From Woeseiaceae bacterium (GTDB taxonomy: Bacteria; Pseudomonadota; Gammaproteobacteria; Steroidobacterales; Woeseiaceae), in the NCBI GenBank assembly GCA_024640365.1, contig JAHEFE010000001.1:1-64000 (forward strand): a DNA stretch of 64,000 bases, in the 5' to 3' direction. The position numbers and the translations under genes were made by a program. Positions 7,837 through 18,374 of the stretch are shown here, piece by piece. A model generated the notes under the pieces. That model did no database searches and was not told the origin of the DNA. It worked only from the letters and a program-made list of their open reading frames with translations. How positions within the stretch are numbered: position 1 is the stretch's first letter; every line of letters starts with the position of its first letter.

Positions 7837-10062
7837 CTAGTTGCTCACTGGTGGCGCTGTGTTAAGAGCTTTTTGTAAGTGCTCAGTAAAGTCGGCGGCA
7901 GGCATGTAACCGACGACTTCATAACCTCTGCGTTGCAAACCGTTGCGATCAAAAAAGACAATGGTTGGCGGGCCGAATACACCAAAGCGTTGTAGCAGTG
8001 CCTGATCAGCGGAATCGTTCGCGGTGACGTCCGCTTGTAGCAACACCGTGTTGGCCAGCGCTATTTGCACGTCAGCTTCGGTAAACGTATAGGCTTCCAT
8101 TTCTTTGCAGGAAACGCACCAATCAGCATAAAAATCGAGCATCGCAGTTTGACCGTTCGCGGCTGCCTGAGCTACGGCCTCGTCCAAATCGTTAACCGTT
8201 TTGATACGCGTAAAAGCCAGGCCTTGTTTAGCGGTTGCGCCGTGTTGTCCCGTTGTTTGCAGGTTGGCTAATGGCCGCAACGGATCGTGGCCGCCCATAA
8301 AAGCCCCTACGAGCAGAATTGCACCGTACAGCATTGCCAGCAAGCCGAGCCCCTTGCCCAGTTTGTCAGCACTGGTGGATTTCGTTTCGAGGCGGTTCAT
8401 AGCTCCCAGATAGATACCCGACATAAACGCGAGCACTCCCCACAGAGCGAGGGTAATTGCCGGCGGCAGAATTCGTGAGAGCATCCAAATAGCCAGGCCG
8501 AGCATCATCACGCCGAATGCGTTTTTTACAGCCGCCATCCAGGCGCCGGCTTTGGGCAGGAGTTTGCCGGCCGACGCGCCGACCAGTAGCAGCGGCGTTC
8601 CCATACCAAGACTCAGCGCGAAGAGTGCGGCTCCGCCTCGCAGCATGTCGCCGGTTTGGCCGATGACAGTGAGCGTCGCTACCAAAGGTGGTGCAACGCA
8701 GGCAGTAACAATCAAGGAGGACAGGGCGCCCATAACAAAGGCGCCAATCATGGTGCCGCTTTTTTGCTTGCCGCTTGCGGCGGTCAGGCGGTTTTGAATG
8801 GCTGATGGCATTTGCAGGTCGTACAGCCCGAACATGCCAAGGGCCAACACCACAAACAGCCCGGCAAAGGTGATCAGGATCCATGGTTGTTGAAAGATTG
8901 CCTGGGCCTGTTGACCGGCGGCTGCAAAACCAATTCCTGCCACCGTGTACACCGTCGCCATTCCCATCACGTATGACAGCGATAAGGTAAATCCCCGGCC
9001 AGCGCTGATGTTCTCACCTTCGCCAGCAATGATGCCTGACAAGATCGGTACCATCGGCAGCACGCAGGGCGTAAAAGCCAGTAACAGACCGGCACCGAAA
9101 AATGTAGCCAGAACCAGAAGCAGGTTGCCGTCAGCGATCAGCTTAACCAGGCGGCCTTGCTCGGTTACGGGCGCTGAATCGATACTGGCGGCCGTAGCCG
9201 CCGGCATTGCCACAGTCAGGGTTCTGCTCGTTGGCGGGTAGCAAATGCCAATTTCTGCACAACCCTGGTATCCCAGCTCAATGTCGAGATCAATCGCATC
9301 TGGTGTTGCACGTGCCAGCGGGACGCGCACAAATACATCTTCTGTGTAGATTTCTGACTCACCAAAGAACTCGTCGAACTTGAGCTCACCAGCAGGAAAC
9401 TTCGGTTGGCCTGCTTGTACCTGATCCGACGCGATGGTGATTTTTGTCTTGTCTTTGTAGAGGTAGTAACCGGGCGCAATGCGCCATGAGACCTCTATGG
9501 TATTACTATCCACGATAATAACGAGCGGCTCGAAAGCTTCATCGACAGGCAGCATATCGGGTTGGCTTGGGCGGAACAGATTGCTTAGCCGACTTGCGGG
9601 TTTGCTGGGCAACGCCGCCTTGAGGCTAACCTCGCGGCTCCATGTTTGTGGCGGAAAGCAAATTCCGAGGTCAGCACAACCCTGCGACTTTGTTACGAGC
9701 GTTAGCGAGTCGGGTCGAGAGCTGCCAGAGGTATAGGGGAGGCGCACGCTGAAATTGTTACGGTAGACTTGTTGTTCACCGAAAAATTCGTCCGAATGCT
9801 CGAGTCCCTGTGGTAATTCGTAGTCACTGGCCTGGATGCCATCGCCCGTGATCTCAAATGAAACCTTTTTCTTATAAAGGTAATAGCCCGGCGCAATGTC
9901 CCAGTCCAGTCGCAACGCATTGCCTTCGTCAGTCACGTCGTACTTGAACGCTTCCGCGGGCCTGATCAGGTCGTCCGGACTGACCGCGTTGGCCGGGCCG
10001 GTAGCCAGGGCGAGCACGGCCACCATTATCCTGATTGCGCGACTTATGTAGGTGTATTGCAT
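7837..10062 (-). CDS. dsbD: Thiol:disulfide interchange protein DsbD with duplicated N-terminal domain
   Basis: Moves electrons from cytoplasmic thioredoxin across the inner membrane to periplasmic thiol proteins. The start is placed at ATG 10062 because AGAGGA lies 5 bases upstream and a clean signal peptide follows, ending near GPANA. The frame itself runs to 10131. The product has about 741 residues against about 565 in E. coli. The difference is two DsbD-alpha domains in tandem, each with a CX5C pair in a GCAxxGICxPP context (C129/C135 and C268/C274). The eight-helix core has TPCVLPMVPILSG and TACVAPPL, and the C-terminal thioredoxin domain has WCVSC (C649/C652). It heads the minus-strand operon and is divergent from groESL. 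Confidence 0.95.
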   Translation of the reverse strand: MQYTYISRAIRIMVAVLALATGPANAVSPDDLIRPAEAFKYDVTDEGNALRLDWDIAPGYYLYKKKVSFEITGDGIQASDYELPQGLEHSDEFFGEQQVYRNNFSVRLPYTSGSSRPDSLTLVTKSQGCADLGICFPPQTWSREVSLKAALPSKPASRLSNLFRPSQPDMLPVDEAFEPLVIIVDSNTIEVSWRIAPGYYLYKDKTKITIASDQVQAGQPKFPAGELKFDEFFGESEIYTEDVFVRVPLARATPDAIDLDIELGYQGCAEIGICYPPTSRTLTVAMPAATAASIDSAPVTEQGRLVKLIADGNLLLVLATFFGAGLLLAFTPCVLPMVPILSGIIAGEGENISAGRGFTLSLSYVMGMATVYTVAGIGFAAAGQQAQAIFQQPWILITFAGLFVVLALGMFGLYDLQMPSAIQNRLTAASGKQKSGTMIGAFVMGALSSLIVTACVAPPLVATLTVIGQTGDMLRGGAALFALSLGMGTPLLLVGASAGKLLPKAGAWMAAVKNAFGVMMLGLAIWMLSRILPPAITLALWGVLAFMSGIYLGAMNRLETKSTSADKLGKGLGLLAMLYGAILLVGAFMGGHDPLRPLANLQTTGQHGATAKQGLAFTRIKTVNDLDEAVAQAAANGQTAMLDFYADWCVSCKEMEAYTFTEADVQIALANTVLLQADVTANDSADQALLQRFGVFGPPTIVFFDRNGLQRRGYEVVGYMPAADFTEHLQKALNTAPPVSN

Positions 10063-10230
10063 GGAGGTCCTCTGCTTCGCCTGTATTCTGTTTGCCGAGT
10101 CATTCTCAGCCATTCTCATATGACCCGCCACACCCGCGGCGGTTCAGAAAAGGCTTCGCAGCATAACCGCCGCCGCCGTTCGTGTCATTGACCTGTCTCC
10201 CGGAACAGCAGACTAAATTTCCCCGGCGCC

Positions 10231-10259
10231 CTTGATATTTGCCGGACCGGCCCTATTAT
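10231..10259 (+). promoter_or_regulatory. groESL promoter, overlapping sigma70- and sigma32-like elements
   Basis: CTTGATA (10231-10237), a 13-base spacer and CCCTATTA (10251-10258) resemble the sigma32 consensus CTTGAAA-N12-14-CCCCATnT. The same bases also read as a housekeeping promoter: TTGATA (10232-10237), 16 bases, TATTAT (10254-10259). The CIRCE operator begins at 10259, directly where transcription would start. Match quality is judged by eye. Confidence 0.6.
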
Positions 10260-10285
10260 TAGCACTCCTTGTGGCCGAGTGCTAA
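10259..10285 (+). promoter_or_regulatory. CIRCE operator (HrcA binding site)
   Basis: A perfect match to CIRCE, TTAGCACTC-N9-GAGTGCTAA: left arm 10259-10267, spacer CTTGTGGCC, right arm 10277-10285. HrcA binds this inverted repeat and represses groESL until heat shock. It sits on the predicted promoter start, about 66 bases before groES. Confidence 0.96.
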
Positions 10286-10351
10286 CAAGTTCCGAATTCA
10301 AGGTTTCGAAAGACTTGGTTTATAATCAATAACTTATAGGAGAATCAATCC

Positions 10352-10642
10352 ATGAAGATTCGTCCACTTCATGATCGCGTCATCATTAAGCGCATGGAAG
10401 AACAGCGCACCTCACCGGGTGGAATCGTACTTCCTGATGCAGCTACCGAGAAACCGATCAAAGGTGAAGTCGTTGCCGTAGGCAAAGGCAAAATCCTGGA
10501 TAGCGGAGAAATCCGTGCGTTAGATGTTAAGCCCGGAGACAAGGTGCTGTTTGGCAAATACAGCGGTACCGAAGTCAAGGTTGATGGCGAAGAGCTGCTG
10601 GTAATGAAAGAAGAAGAAATCGTGGCGGTTCTCGAAGCCTGA
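10352..10642 (+). CDS. groES: Co-chaperonin GroES
   Basis: Ten-kilodalton lid of the GroEL chaperonin. The 96-residue length is standard. Family motifs are the N-terminal [13 protein letters not shown], the mobile loop [16 protein letters not shown], and the C-terminal [23 protein letters not shown] lies about 9 bases before the ATG. It is the first gene of groESL, 60 bases ahead of groEL, and is controlled by the CIRCE site upstream. Confidence 0.98.
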   Translation: MKIRPLHDRVIIKRMEEQRTSPGGIVLPDAATEKPIKGEVVAVGKGKILDSGEIRALDVKPGDKVLFGKYSGTEVKVDGEELLVMKEEEIVAVLEA

Positions 10643-10684
10643 TTTTCAATCTGATCAATTTATTTACAAGCTCTACTGAATTAA

Positions 10685-12355
<1,671 letters not shown>

Positions 12356-12380
12356 GCAGCTCTGTTAGCCGATAAATAAA

Positions 12381-12407
12381 AAGCCCCGCTTAGCGGGGCT
12401 TTTTTTT
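12381..12407 (+). terminator. Intrinsic terminator of groESL
   Basis: The hairpin AAGCCCCGC-TTA-GCGGGGCTT is followed directly by a run of T. It lies 25 bases past the groEL stop and ends the groESL transcript. The converse strand also carries an A-rich flank, so it may also act on the oppositely oriented lipoprotein gene. Confidence 0.93.
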
Positions 12408-12427
12408 GTCTCGCAAGAATTCCCTGA

Positions 12428-12685
12428 CTAATATGGTGCGCTACCGTTTAGGTCTACCTGTGGCATATCAGCAAGGTTGCGGCAGCTACAGAACTCACCT
12501 TGCTTGCTTTGCTCAGTTTCAAGTTTGGATGATGAACCACCCACGCAAATGTAATGCTCTCCAAATGGGCATTTTTCCTCTTCGGAGAGAGTTGTTTTTG
12601 CCGGCTGGTTTGAACATGCCGAGGCCCCCATGAGGAGCAAGCCACCTAACACAGAAAATGACATGTACTGCCCTGATCGGTTCAT
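12428..12685 (-). CDS. Small cysteine-containing lipoprotein, function unknown
   Basis: The start at ATG 12685 is chosen because AGGAG lies 8 bases upstream and gives an 85-residue protein with a lipoprotein signal (hydrophobic stretch SFSVLGGLLLMGASAC, lipidated C24). The frame extends further upstream, but that part lacks these signals. The mature part has four more Cys (CPFGEHYIC and FCSC), which could form two disulfides in the periplasm. I do not recognise the family. It is convergent with groESL and downstream of the SulP gene on the same strand. Confidence 0.6.
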   Translation of the reverse strand: MNRSGQYMSFSVLGGLLLMGASACSNQPAKTTLSEEEKCPFGEHYICVGGSSSKLETEQSKQGEFCSCRNLADMPQVDLNGSAPY

Positions 12686-12737
12686 AAAACTGACTCCTAT
12701 CCAACGTAGTACTTGGACATTTGCGGTGCATTTTCGT

Positions 12738-14441
12738 TCACGCCACTTCCTGCTCTTTCGACAGCAGTTCAATACCGGCTCTGATTGATTCTTCGCGGCT
12801 AACGAAGAGGGCCGATTTGGGCAGTTTATCGAGTATGCCCAATCCGTCCAGCGTTTTCAGCGCATGTCCTTGCAGGGACGTAATTAAAACGTGTTGCTTG
12901 TTTTCTTGAGAGAGCTCAATCATTTCTTCGATGGCCAGCGCAGCGCTCGTATCGATATAGCCCGCATGCGAGAAGTCATAAATAACCACCTCATGACCGC
13001 TCAGCGGCTTAGGCGCCCGTCGTGCCAATTCTCGCGCTGATGCATAGGAGAACGACCCATGCAGCATCGTTAACGAAATGCGACCTTTGGCCGTGCGCAA
13101 TAGTTCGCGCTCAGTGGCGGTGAGATGTTCAATGTCATCAGGATCCGCGGACGACTTGATGCCCTTAAGCTGCTCTTCTGCGAGCCAGCGTGAGTTGACG
13201 AAACTTGCCAGGATTATGCCTACTGCTACCGCGGTTATCAGGTCGACAAAAACGGTCAGGCCGAAGGTGATGAGCATGATGACAAACTTTTCACGTGGTG
13301 CACGACGCATGCGCTTTAGGTAGCCCCAGTCGATAATATCCCAGCCCACCTTAAGCAAGATTGCCGCAAGAATCGCATGCGGTACGTGAGCAACGACCGG
13401 TCCGAGTCCGAGTGCCAGCATGAGCAGGAACAGAGCGTGCGCAATTCCGGAGATTGGGGTTCGTCCGCCGGCGCGAACATTAACCACTGTCCGCATAGTG
13501 GCGCCGGCACCTGGTATCGCCCCGATCAGGCCCGCAAAAAAATTGCCAATACCTTGTCCGACCAGTTCCTTATTGGCGTCGTGTTCGCTGCGTGTAATGG
13601 AGTCAGCTACGAGTGACGTGAGTAAACTGTCTATGGAGCCTAGCAGCGCGAGTACGAATCCGGCTTGTACTAACGTCGGAAATGGTATGTCAGTAAATAC
13701 CGGCGTTATGAATGAAGGCAGTCCGCTCGGCACCGCACCGATTTCGGGAATACCGTTGAGAAATAACACTGATATGGTCGTGCCGATGACGAGCACGCCG
13801 AGCGGCGCGGGCAGCCAGCGCTGCAATGGTTTAGGCCAAAAGATTATGAGGCCGAGAGCGGTGAGGGCGAATAGCAGAACTTGCAAATCAATGGTGGTGG
13901 CGTCAAGACTCAGGAGAACGGCTAGAGTTCCATTCACGCCTCCCGCGGAGGCGGGCAGGCCGAGAAATGGCAACGTCTGAATAATCATTATAATTACGCC
14001 GATCCCGGTCATAAATCCGGAGACAACCGAGTACGGCGTGTACGAGATGTATTTGCCGATACGCAGCAAGCCGAAGCCAATCTGCAGCAAGCCACCAACC
14101 ATGACTATCGTAAACGCGTCAGCGAGATTGTTGGCATAGGTCGCGACGATTGCGGCTGTGACGACGGTCATGGGTCCGGTCGGTCCGGAGACTTGCGCCG
14201 GCGTGCCGCCGAAAAGGGCAGCAAAGAAGCCGACGGCAATGGCGCTGTACAGACCAGCTATCGCACCAGCGCCGGAAGCCACGCCAAAAGCGAGGGCAAG
14301 AGGTAGCGCTATTACCGCAACAGTCAGTCCACCAAATAGATCCTGGCGAAAATTCTCCAGGGAATAGCCGGCGCGCAGGTGTTGAATAATGGATGGCTTA
14401 AAAAGTTGCCACCAGTGAATGTTTTCTTGCCGATCGATCAC
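12738..14441 (-). CDS. SulP-family anion transporter with STAS domain
   Basis: Inner-membrane transporter of the SLC26/SulP family, which carries sulfate, bicarbonate or dicarboxylates. 567 residues. The N-terminal part has many membrane helices, beginning LFGGLTVAVIALPLALAFGV, a SulP hallmark. The C-terminal STAS domain (about 430-550) contains the typical YDFSHAGYIDTSAALAIEEM. The start is GTG at 14441. Substrate cannot be told from sequence; no sulfate-assimilation or carboxysome genes are nearby. The SulP signature segment IPGAGATMRTVVNVRAGGRT is present. Confidence 0.9.
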   Translation of the reverse strand: MIDRQENIHWWQLFKPSIIQHLRAGYSLENFRQDLFGGLTVAVIALPLALAFGVASGAGAIAGLYSAIAVGFFAALFGGTPAQVSGPTGPMTVVTAAIVATYANNLADAFTIVMVGGLLQIGFGLLRIGKYISYTPYSVVSGFMTGIGVIIMIIQTLPFLGLPASAGGVNGTLAVLLSLDATTIDLQVLLFALTALGLIIFWPKPLQRWLPAPLGVLVIGTTISVLFLNGIPEIGAVPSGLPSFITPVFTDIPFPTLVQAGFVLALLGSIDSLLTSLVADSITRSEHDANKELVGQGIGNFFAGLIGAIPGAGATMRTVVNVRAGGRTPISGIAHALFLLMLALGLGPVVAHVPHAILAAILLKVGWDIIDWGYLKRMRRAPREKFVIMLITFGLTVFVDLITAVAVGIILASFVNSRWLAEEQLKGIKSSADPDDIEHLTATERELLRTAKGRISLTMLHGSFSYASARELARRAPKPLSGHEVVIYDFSHAGYIDTSAALAIEEMIELSQENKQHVLITSLQGHALKTLDGLGILDKLPKSALFVSREESIRAGIELLSKEQEVA

Positions 14442-14513
14442 AAAAAATTACCTCAGTGGGCGGGCCCTAGTAGTTCGCACAGACTCCCATGATGTTCCTT
14501 CAATAAACAAGAT

Positions 14514-15101
14514 TCATCTTTTTTTCCGCCAGACGCGATAACCGAGCAGTACCACAAGTACGATGGCATAGATCAATGGCTCGCTAATATCCTTTTTTAC
14601 TTGCCACCAATAATGCCAGACGCCGAGAGTTCCGACTGCGTACACGCTGTTATGGATTAATTGCCAGCGACCGCCAAGCTTGCGACGAATATTATTGGTC
14701 GACGTTGCCGCCATTACGACAAGAAGCAGAAATGCAATGAAGCCAATGGTGATGAATGGGCGTTTTACTATGTCATCAGCGATAGCGGTGGCATTGAGTT
14801 CTTGATCCAGTATTAGCCAGGTCAGGAAGTGCATGAGTACATAGAAGAATGCGAACAGCCCCAGCATACGGCGGAATAGTCCGATCCAGTTGCGCTTGCT
14901 CACTTGTCGCAACGGCGTCACAGCAAGCGTGATCATGATGAAGCGCAGCGCCCAGATTCCGAAGCGATCCTGGATAGCCTCGATTTTGTTGCTGCCGAGA
15001 TTGTCCGTAAGCAGATCAGTGACAATTAATAGAGCGGGCACCAAGCACAGCAGGAAGACCAGGGGCTTCCAGATTTGACGAACTTGCTGGGTCATATTCA
15101 T
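14514..15101 (-). CDS. msrQ: MsrQ heme b membrane subunit of MsrPQ
   Basis: Integral membrane heme protein (formerly YedZ) that passes electrons from the quinone pool or a flavin reductase to MsrP. 195 residues with about six helices. The family features RFGIWALRFIMITLAVTPLR, FAFFYVLMHFLTWL (heme-ligand His) and WQLIHNSVYAVGTLGVWHYWW are all present. It follows msrP by 24 bases, the usual operon. Identification is secure. Confidence 0.95.
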   Translation of the reverse strand: MNMTQQVRQIWKPLVFLLCLVPALLIVTDLLTDNLGSNKIEAIQDRFGIWALRFIMITLAVTPLRQVSKRNWIGLFRRMLGLFAFFYVLMHFLTWLILDQELNATAIADDIVKRPFITIGFIAFLLLVVMAATSTNNIRRKLGGRWQLIHNSVYAVGTLGVWHYWWQVKKDISEPLIYAIVLVVLLGYRVWRKKR

Positions 15102-15125
15102 GAAAGTGGGTGACCAGAGCGGCTG

Positions 15126-16115
15126 TCAAAAATTGCGACGCAAATTGAGACCCTCGTAAAGATGCGCTACCTGCTCGCCATAGCCGTTAAACATTTTTGT
15201 ATCTTGTTTGGATGTGCCGAAAATGCTGCGCCACGAATCATCATTTGCATCGGCACTACCTATGCGCCGCTCACGAGCCTGACTCCAGCGCGGATGATCG
15301 ACTTGCGGATTAACGTTGGCGTAAAAACCGTATTCGTTGGGGGCGGCTTTTTCCCAACTGGTTTTTGGGCGAGTTTCGGAAAAATGTATTTTGACGATAC
15401 TCTTGATGCTTTTAAATCCATATTTCCAGGGCACAACCAATCTAATTGGCGCGCCGTTTTGGTTGGGTAGGATTTCTCCGTAAACTCCTACGGCGAGGAT
15501 GCTCAGCGGGTTCATTGCCTCGGCTATTGTTAATCCTTCTATGTAGGGCCAATCAAGTACCGAATATCTTTGACCAGGCATGCGTTGCCTGTCGTTCAGA
15601 GTTTCAAAGACAACGTATTTTGCTGATGACAACGGCTGACATCGCTTAATGACGTCGGCGAGCGGGATTCCAACCCAGGGGATGACCATCGACCAGGCTT
15701 CTACGCAGCGCAAGCGGTAGATTCTGTCTTCCAGCGTGTGGGGGGCGAGAAAATCGTCGAGATTGATCGCGCCCGTTTTTTCAGCATTTCCAGAAATGGT
15801 GATCGTCCAGGGCCGTGCTTGAAAACCGGTGGCATTTTTCGCTGGGTCATTCTTGCCAGTGCCGAACTCATAGAAGTTGTTATACGTCGTTATATCTTCA
15901 TAACTGTTAGGCGTCTCGTCTGTGCTGAAAGCACTTGGCACAACGCCTGCCAATTTGGCTCCACGTTCTATCGGTAGCGTTGCTGCGCTGGCCGAGCCTG
16001 TCACGAGCGCCGCACCCGTCATCGCGGCAGAGCGTAGAAAAGCCCTGCGGTTGAGGTAGGTTGCTTTGTCGGTAATTTCGTACCATTTAATGTCATTGGG
16101 CTTCTTGATTAGCAC
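15126..16115 (-). CDS. msrP: MsrP periplasmic methionine sulfoxide reductase, molybdoenzyme
   Basis: Repairs oxidised methionine in periplasmic proteins using a molybdopterin cofactor; partner of MsrQ. A twin-arginine signal ([12 protein letters not shown]) shows export by Tat. The molybdenum-ligand Cys lies in [17 protein letters not shown], and the pterin-binding region [20 protein letters not shown] follows. The start is placed at GTG 16115 because a GGAG sits 6 bases upstream and it yields the family N-terminus VLIKKPNDI. The frame also extends to a TTG at 16130. About 329 residues. Confidence 0.95.
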   Translation of the reverse strand: MLIKKPNDIKWYEITDKATYLNRRAFLRSAAMTGAALVTGSASAATLPIERGAKLAGVVPSAFSTDETPNSYEDITTYNNFYEFGTGKNDPAKNATGFQARPWTITISGNAEKTGAINLDDFLAPHTLEDRIYRLRCVEAWSMVIPWVGIPLADVIKRCQPLSSAKYVVFETLNDRQRMPGQRYSVLDWPYIEGLTIAEAMNPLSILAVGVYGEILPNQNGAPIRLVVPWKYGFKSIKSIVKIHFSETRPKTSWEKAAPNEYGFYANVNPQVDHPRWSQARERRIGSADANDDSWRSIFGTSKQDTKMFNGYGEQVAHLYEGLNLRRNF

Positions 16116-16472
16116 GTACGTCTCCAGCAAAGGGTAACTATTTAGATGACCTGCAAAATGACAAATTTATTTCATCAGGCCAGTAATAATTCGTGCCAAA
16201 GATCAGAGCCGGCTTTTCTTCGATCGATTGTCGCGGCTCAAAGTCGTACCGACATGGGTCTAGAAGATCTTGATATTACAGCAAAAAACCATTTTTCTGT
16301 CTTTTCCTGGTGCCGGCGCGGGCGCATAATGCATTGTCGGCAGAGCTTTCCCGCCTTGCTATAGGGGCAACCTGTCGTAACTTGCACATATTGAATTTAG
16401 CACTTTTGCCCCTACTTCATTGCGATAGTACGGCAAATTTTTGTCGACATTTTTACAGAAGGTACGAAAGCT
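16116..16472. other. Intergenic region between msrP and the DsbA-like gene
   Basis: A 357-base divergent gap. It must hold promoters for both flanking genes, but no hexamer pair stands out. I see no strong inverted repeat, RNA gene or convincing small ORF. The last bases carry AGAAGGT (16457-16463) as ribosome binding site for the downstream GTG start. Confidence 0.4.
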
Positions 16473-17192
16473 GTGAATGAATTGTTGCCCAACGACACCA
16501 GGCCCAGTGACTCTTCAATACCTGCGTCGCTCAGGGTGGATGTAATTGCAGATCTGATTTGCCCATGGAGCTATTTGGGGAAGAGGCGTTTGGATGTCGC
16601 AATGCAAGCGGTCAAGGGTCCGAGCGAGGTGCGCTGGTATCCGTTTCAAATTAATCCCGCGATGCCGATGGAGGGCATGCCTTTTGATCGCTACCTCGAG
16701 CTCAAGTTTGGGGGGCGTGATCGACTAAAGGTCGCATTGGAGCAACTTGTGGAACTCGGCCGCCAGGAAGGCATAGAGTTTCGCTTCGATCGCCTGACGA
16801 AGATTCCAAATACCATTAACGCGCACCGCCTTATGGCGCTGGGTCGTCAGTTAGGCCGAGACGTTACGGCAATCGCCGAGGACATTTACCGGAGCTTTTT
16901 TAGCGAAGGCAAAGACATCGGCGACCGCAATGTTCTTATCGAAATTGCGAAGCGTCACGGCATTAATGCTGAAAGTGTCATCAAGACTTTGGAGGATGAT
17001 CAAACGCGGCAGGCGGTGCTGGCAGCAGAAAAGAGTGCGCGTGAAAGCGGCGTCAAAGGCGTACCCGACTTTTTGCTAAACCGTCATGTGCTGGTCATGG
17101 GTGCACAAAAAACAAATGATCTTATTCACGCGTTTGATCACGCTATGTTTGGCACCGAAGATGAGCAGGCGGTAGCGCCGATCATGCATTAA
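16473..17192 (+). CDS. DsbA-family oxidoreductase, FrnE/HCCA-isomerase-like
   Basis: 239 residues with a thioredoxin fold carrying an inserted helical domain, as in FrnE and 2-hydroxychromene-2-carboxylate isomerases. The active-site segment is DLICPWSYLGKRRL: the usual CXXC is reduced to CPWS, as in many FrnE-like proteins, so disulfide exchange by a CXXC is not possible. The C-terminal GVKGVPDFLLNRHVLVMGAQ has the cis-Pro loop. The start is GTG at 16473 with AGAAGGT upstream. No signal peptide, so cytoplasmic. Precise substrate unknown. Confidence 0.85.
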   Translation: MNELLPNDTRPSDSSIPASLRVDVIADLICPWSYLGKRRLDVAMQAVKGPSEVRWYPFQINPAMPMEGMPFDRYLELKFGGRDRLKVALEQLVELGRQEGIEFRFDRLTKIPNTINAHRLMALGRQLGRDVTAIAEDIYRSFFSEGKDIGDRNVLIEIAKRHGINAESVIKTLEDDQTRQAVLAAEKSARESGVKGVPDFLLNRHVLVMGAQKTNDLIHAFDHAMFGTEDEQAVAPIMH

Positions 17193-17207
17193 ATCGACTT
17201 TCCGTTA

Positions 17208-18167
17208 TCAAGCCGGGTAGTGTCGCGCCAACCATTGCAGCATTATCTTGTTGAGCTTGGCTGGTTGTTCCTGTTGGGTCCAGTGACCACATTTTCTGAT
17301 CATATTGATTTCAAGATCGCTGACGTGGTCTTTCATTTTCTCAATTTGATATGGCTGGATCAGGACATCATCGACGGCTCCAACAAACAGTGTGGGAATG
17401 CGGACTTGCTGCTCCACTCCCGCCGTGCTGCGCCAGTTATGGCTCCAATTGCGATACCAGTTAATCGGCCCGGTAAACCCACCCGCCTGATAGGCATCGA
17501 TAAAAACTTTGAGTTCATCATCGCTGAGCAAGTCGGTGCCGCGCACGCGGCTACTGCGCATTGATCGCAGCATGCTGAACGAATGGTGCTTTTTGGGTAG
17601 AAAGCGAAACAGGGCGCGGCGAATTGGCAGACGCCGCATCATTGCCTGAAAGAAACGCTGTGGGTCAGCGGCGAAAGCGCGATCAGCTTCGTCACTGTCC
17701 TGAAAATTTACAATATAAAATTCATCACCGAGGCGTTGCCGCATCAGTTCGATCGGGTCGATCGTTGTGCGCGGGATGAATGGGATGTTGAGCTGAATAA
17801 GTCCGGCCATTCTTTCCGGCGCTAGTAACGCCATTTGCCACAACAATAGAGCACCCCAGTCATGACCGACGAACATCGCCTTTTCCAGGGACATTGAATC
17901 AAGCAGGCCGGTAACGTCTTTAATGAGTTCCTGAATTGTGTAAGCAGTCACCCCTTCCGGTTTGCTGCTGGCGCCAAAGCCACGGTTATCAGGGGCGATC
18001 GCCCGGTAGCCGGCCTGTGCCAATGCAGGTAGCTGGTGTCGCCATGAATAGGCCAGCTCTGGAAAACCGTGCAGCAAAACTATGGGGTGACCTTGGCCTG
18101 ATTCGTAGCAAGCGAGCTCAATACCGTTGGTTTTTACCAAATGGGGGGCCGGGAAGTCACTGTTCAT
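17208..18167 (-). CDS. Alpha/beta hydrolase, epoxide-hydrolase-like
   Basis: About 319 residues. Oxyanion-hole motif HGFPELAYSWRHQ, then APDNRGFGASSKP. The nucleophile elbow GHDWGALLLW carries Asp instead of Ser, as in epoxide hydrolases and dehalogenases. The catalytic His lies in KCGHWTQQEQP. The HGFPE motif and fold fit soluble epoxide hydrolases, but substrate is unproven. The start at ATG 18167 (MNSDFPAPHLVKTNG) is preferred over the longer frame to 18245. It is convergent with the FrnE-like gene (15-base gap) and divergent from the ileS leader. Confidence 0.85.
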   Translation of the reverse strand: MNSDFPAPHLVKTNGIELACYESGQGHPIVLLHGFPELAYSWRHQLPALAQAGYRAIAPDNRGFGASSKPEGVTAYTIQELIKDVTGLLDSMSLEKAMFVGHDWGALLLWQMALLAPERMAGLIQLNIPFIPRTTIDPIELMRQRLGDEFYIVNFQDSDEADRAFAADPQRFFQAMMRRLPIRRALFRFLPKKHHSFSMLRSMRSSRVRGTDLLSDDELKVFIDAYQAGGFTGPINWYRNWSHNWRSTAGVEQQVRIPTLFVGAVDDVLIQPYQIEKMKDHVSDLEINMIRKCGHWTQQEQPAKLNKIMLQWLARHYPA

Positions 18168-18331
18168 GAAAATTCTCGTTGTCAGTTTTTGGTCTATTTT
18201 TAGTGCTGCTCGGCAGATGATGCCCGATATCGGGGCGGCGGTCATTGTTGCCTGCAGGTTGGGTCATGATGCGAAGTTGGCCAGATAATGGCCGAATTTC
18301 CACAATTTCGTATCGTAAATAGCGATGGCTC

Positions 18332-18360
18332 TTGTAATTTCTGGCTTGCAAGGCTAGTTT
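18332..18360 (+). promoter_or_regulatory. Candidate promoter of the T-box/ileS transcript
   Basis: TTGTAA (18332-18337), a 17-base spacer and TAGTTT (18355-18360). Predicted initiation near 18367 would place the transcript start just ahead of T-box Stem I (18375). The hexamers are imperfect, and location is the main support. Confidence 0.35.
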
Positions 18361-18374
18361 CGCGCTCAGGACTG

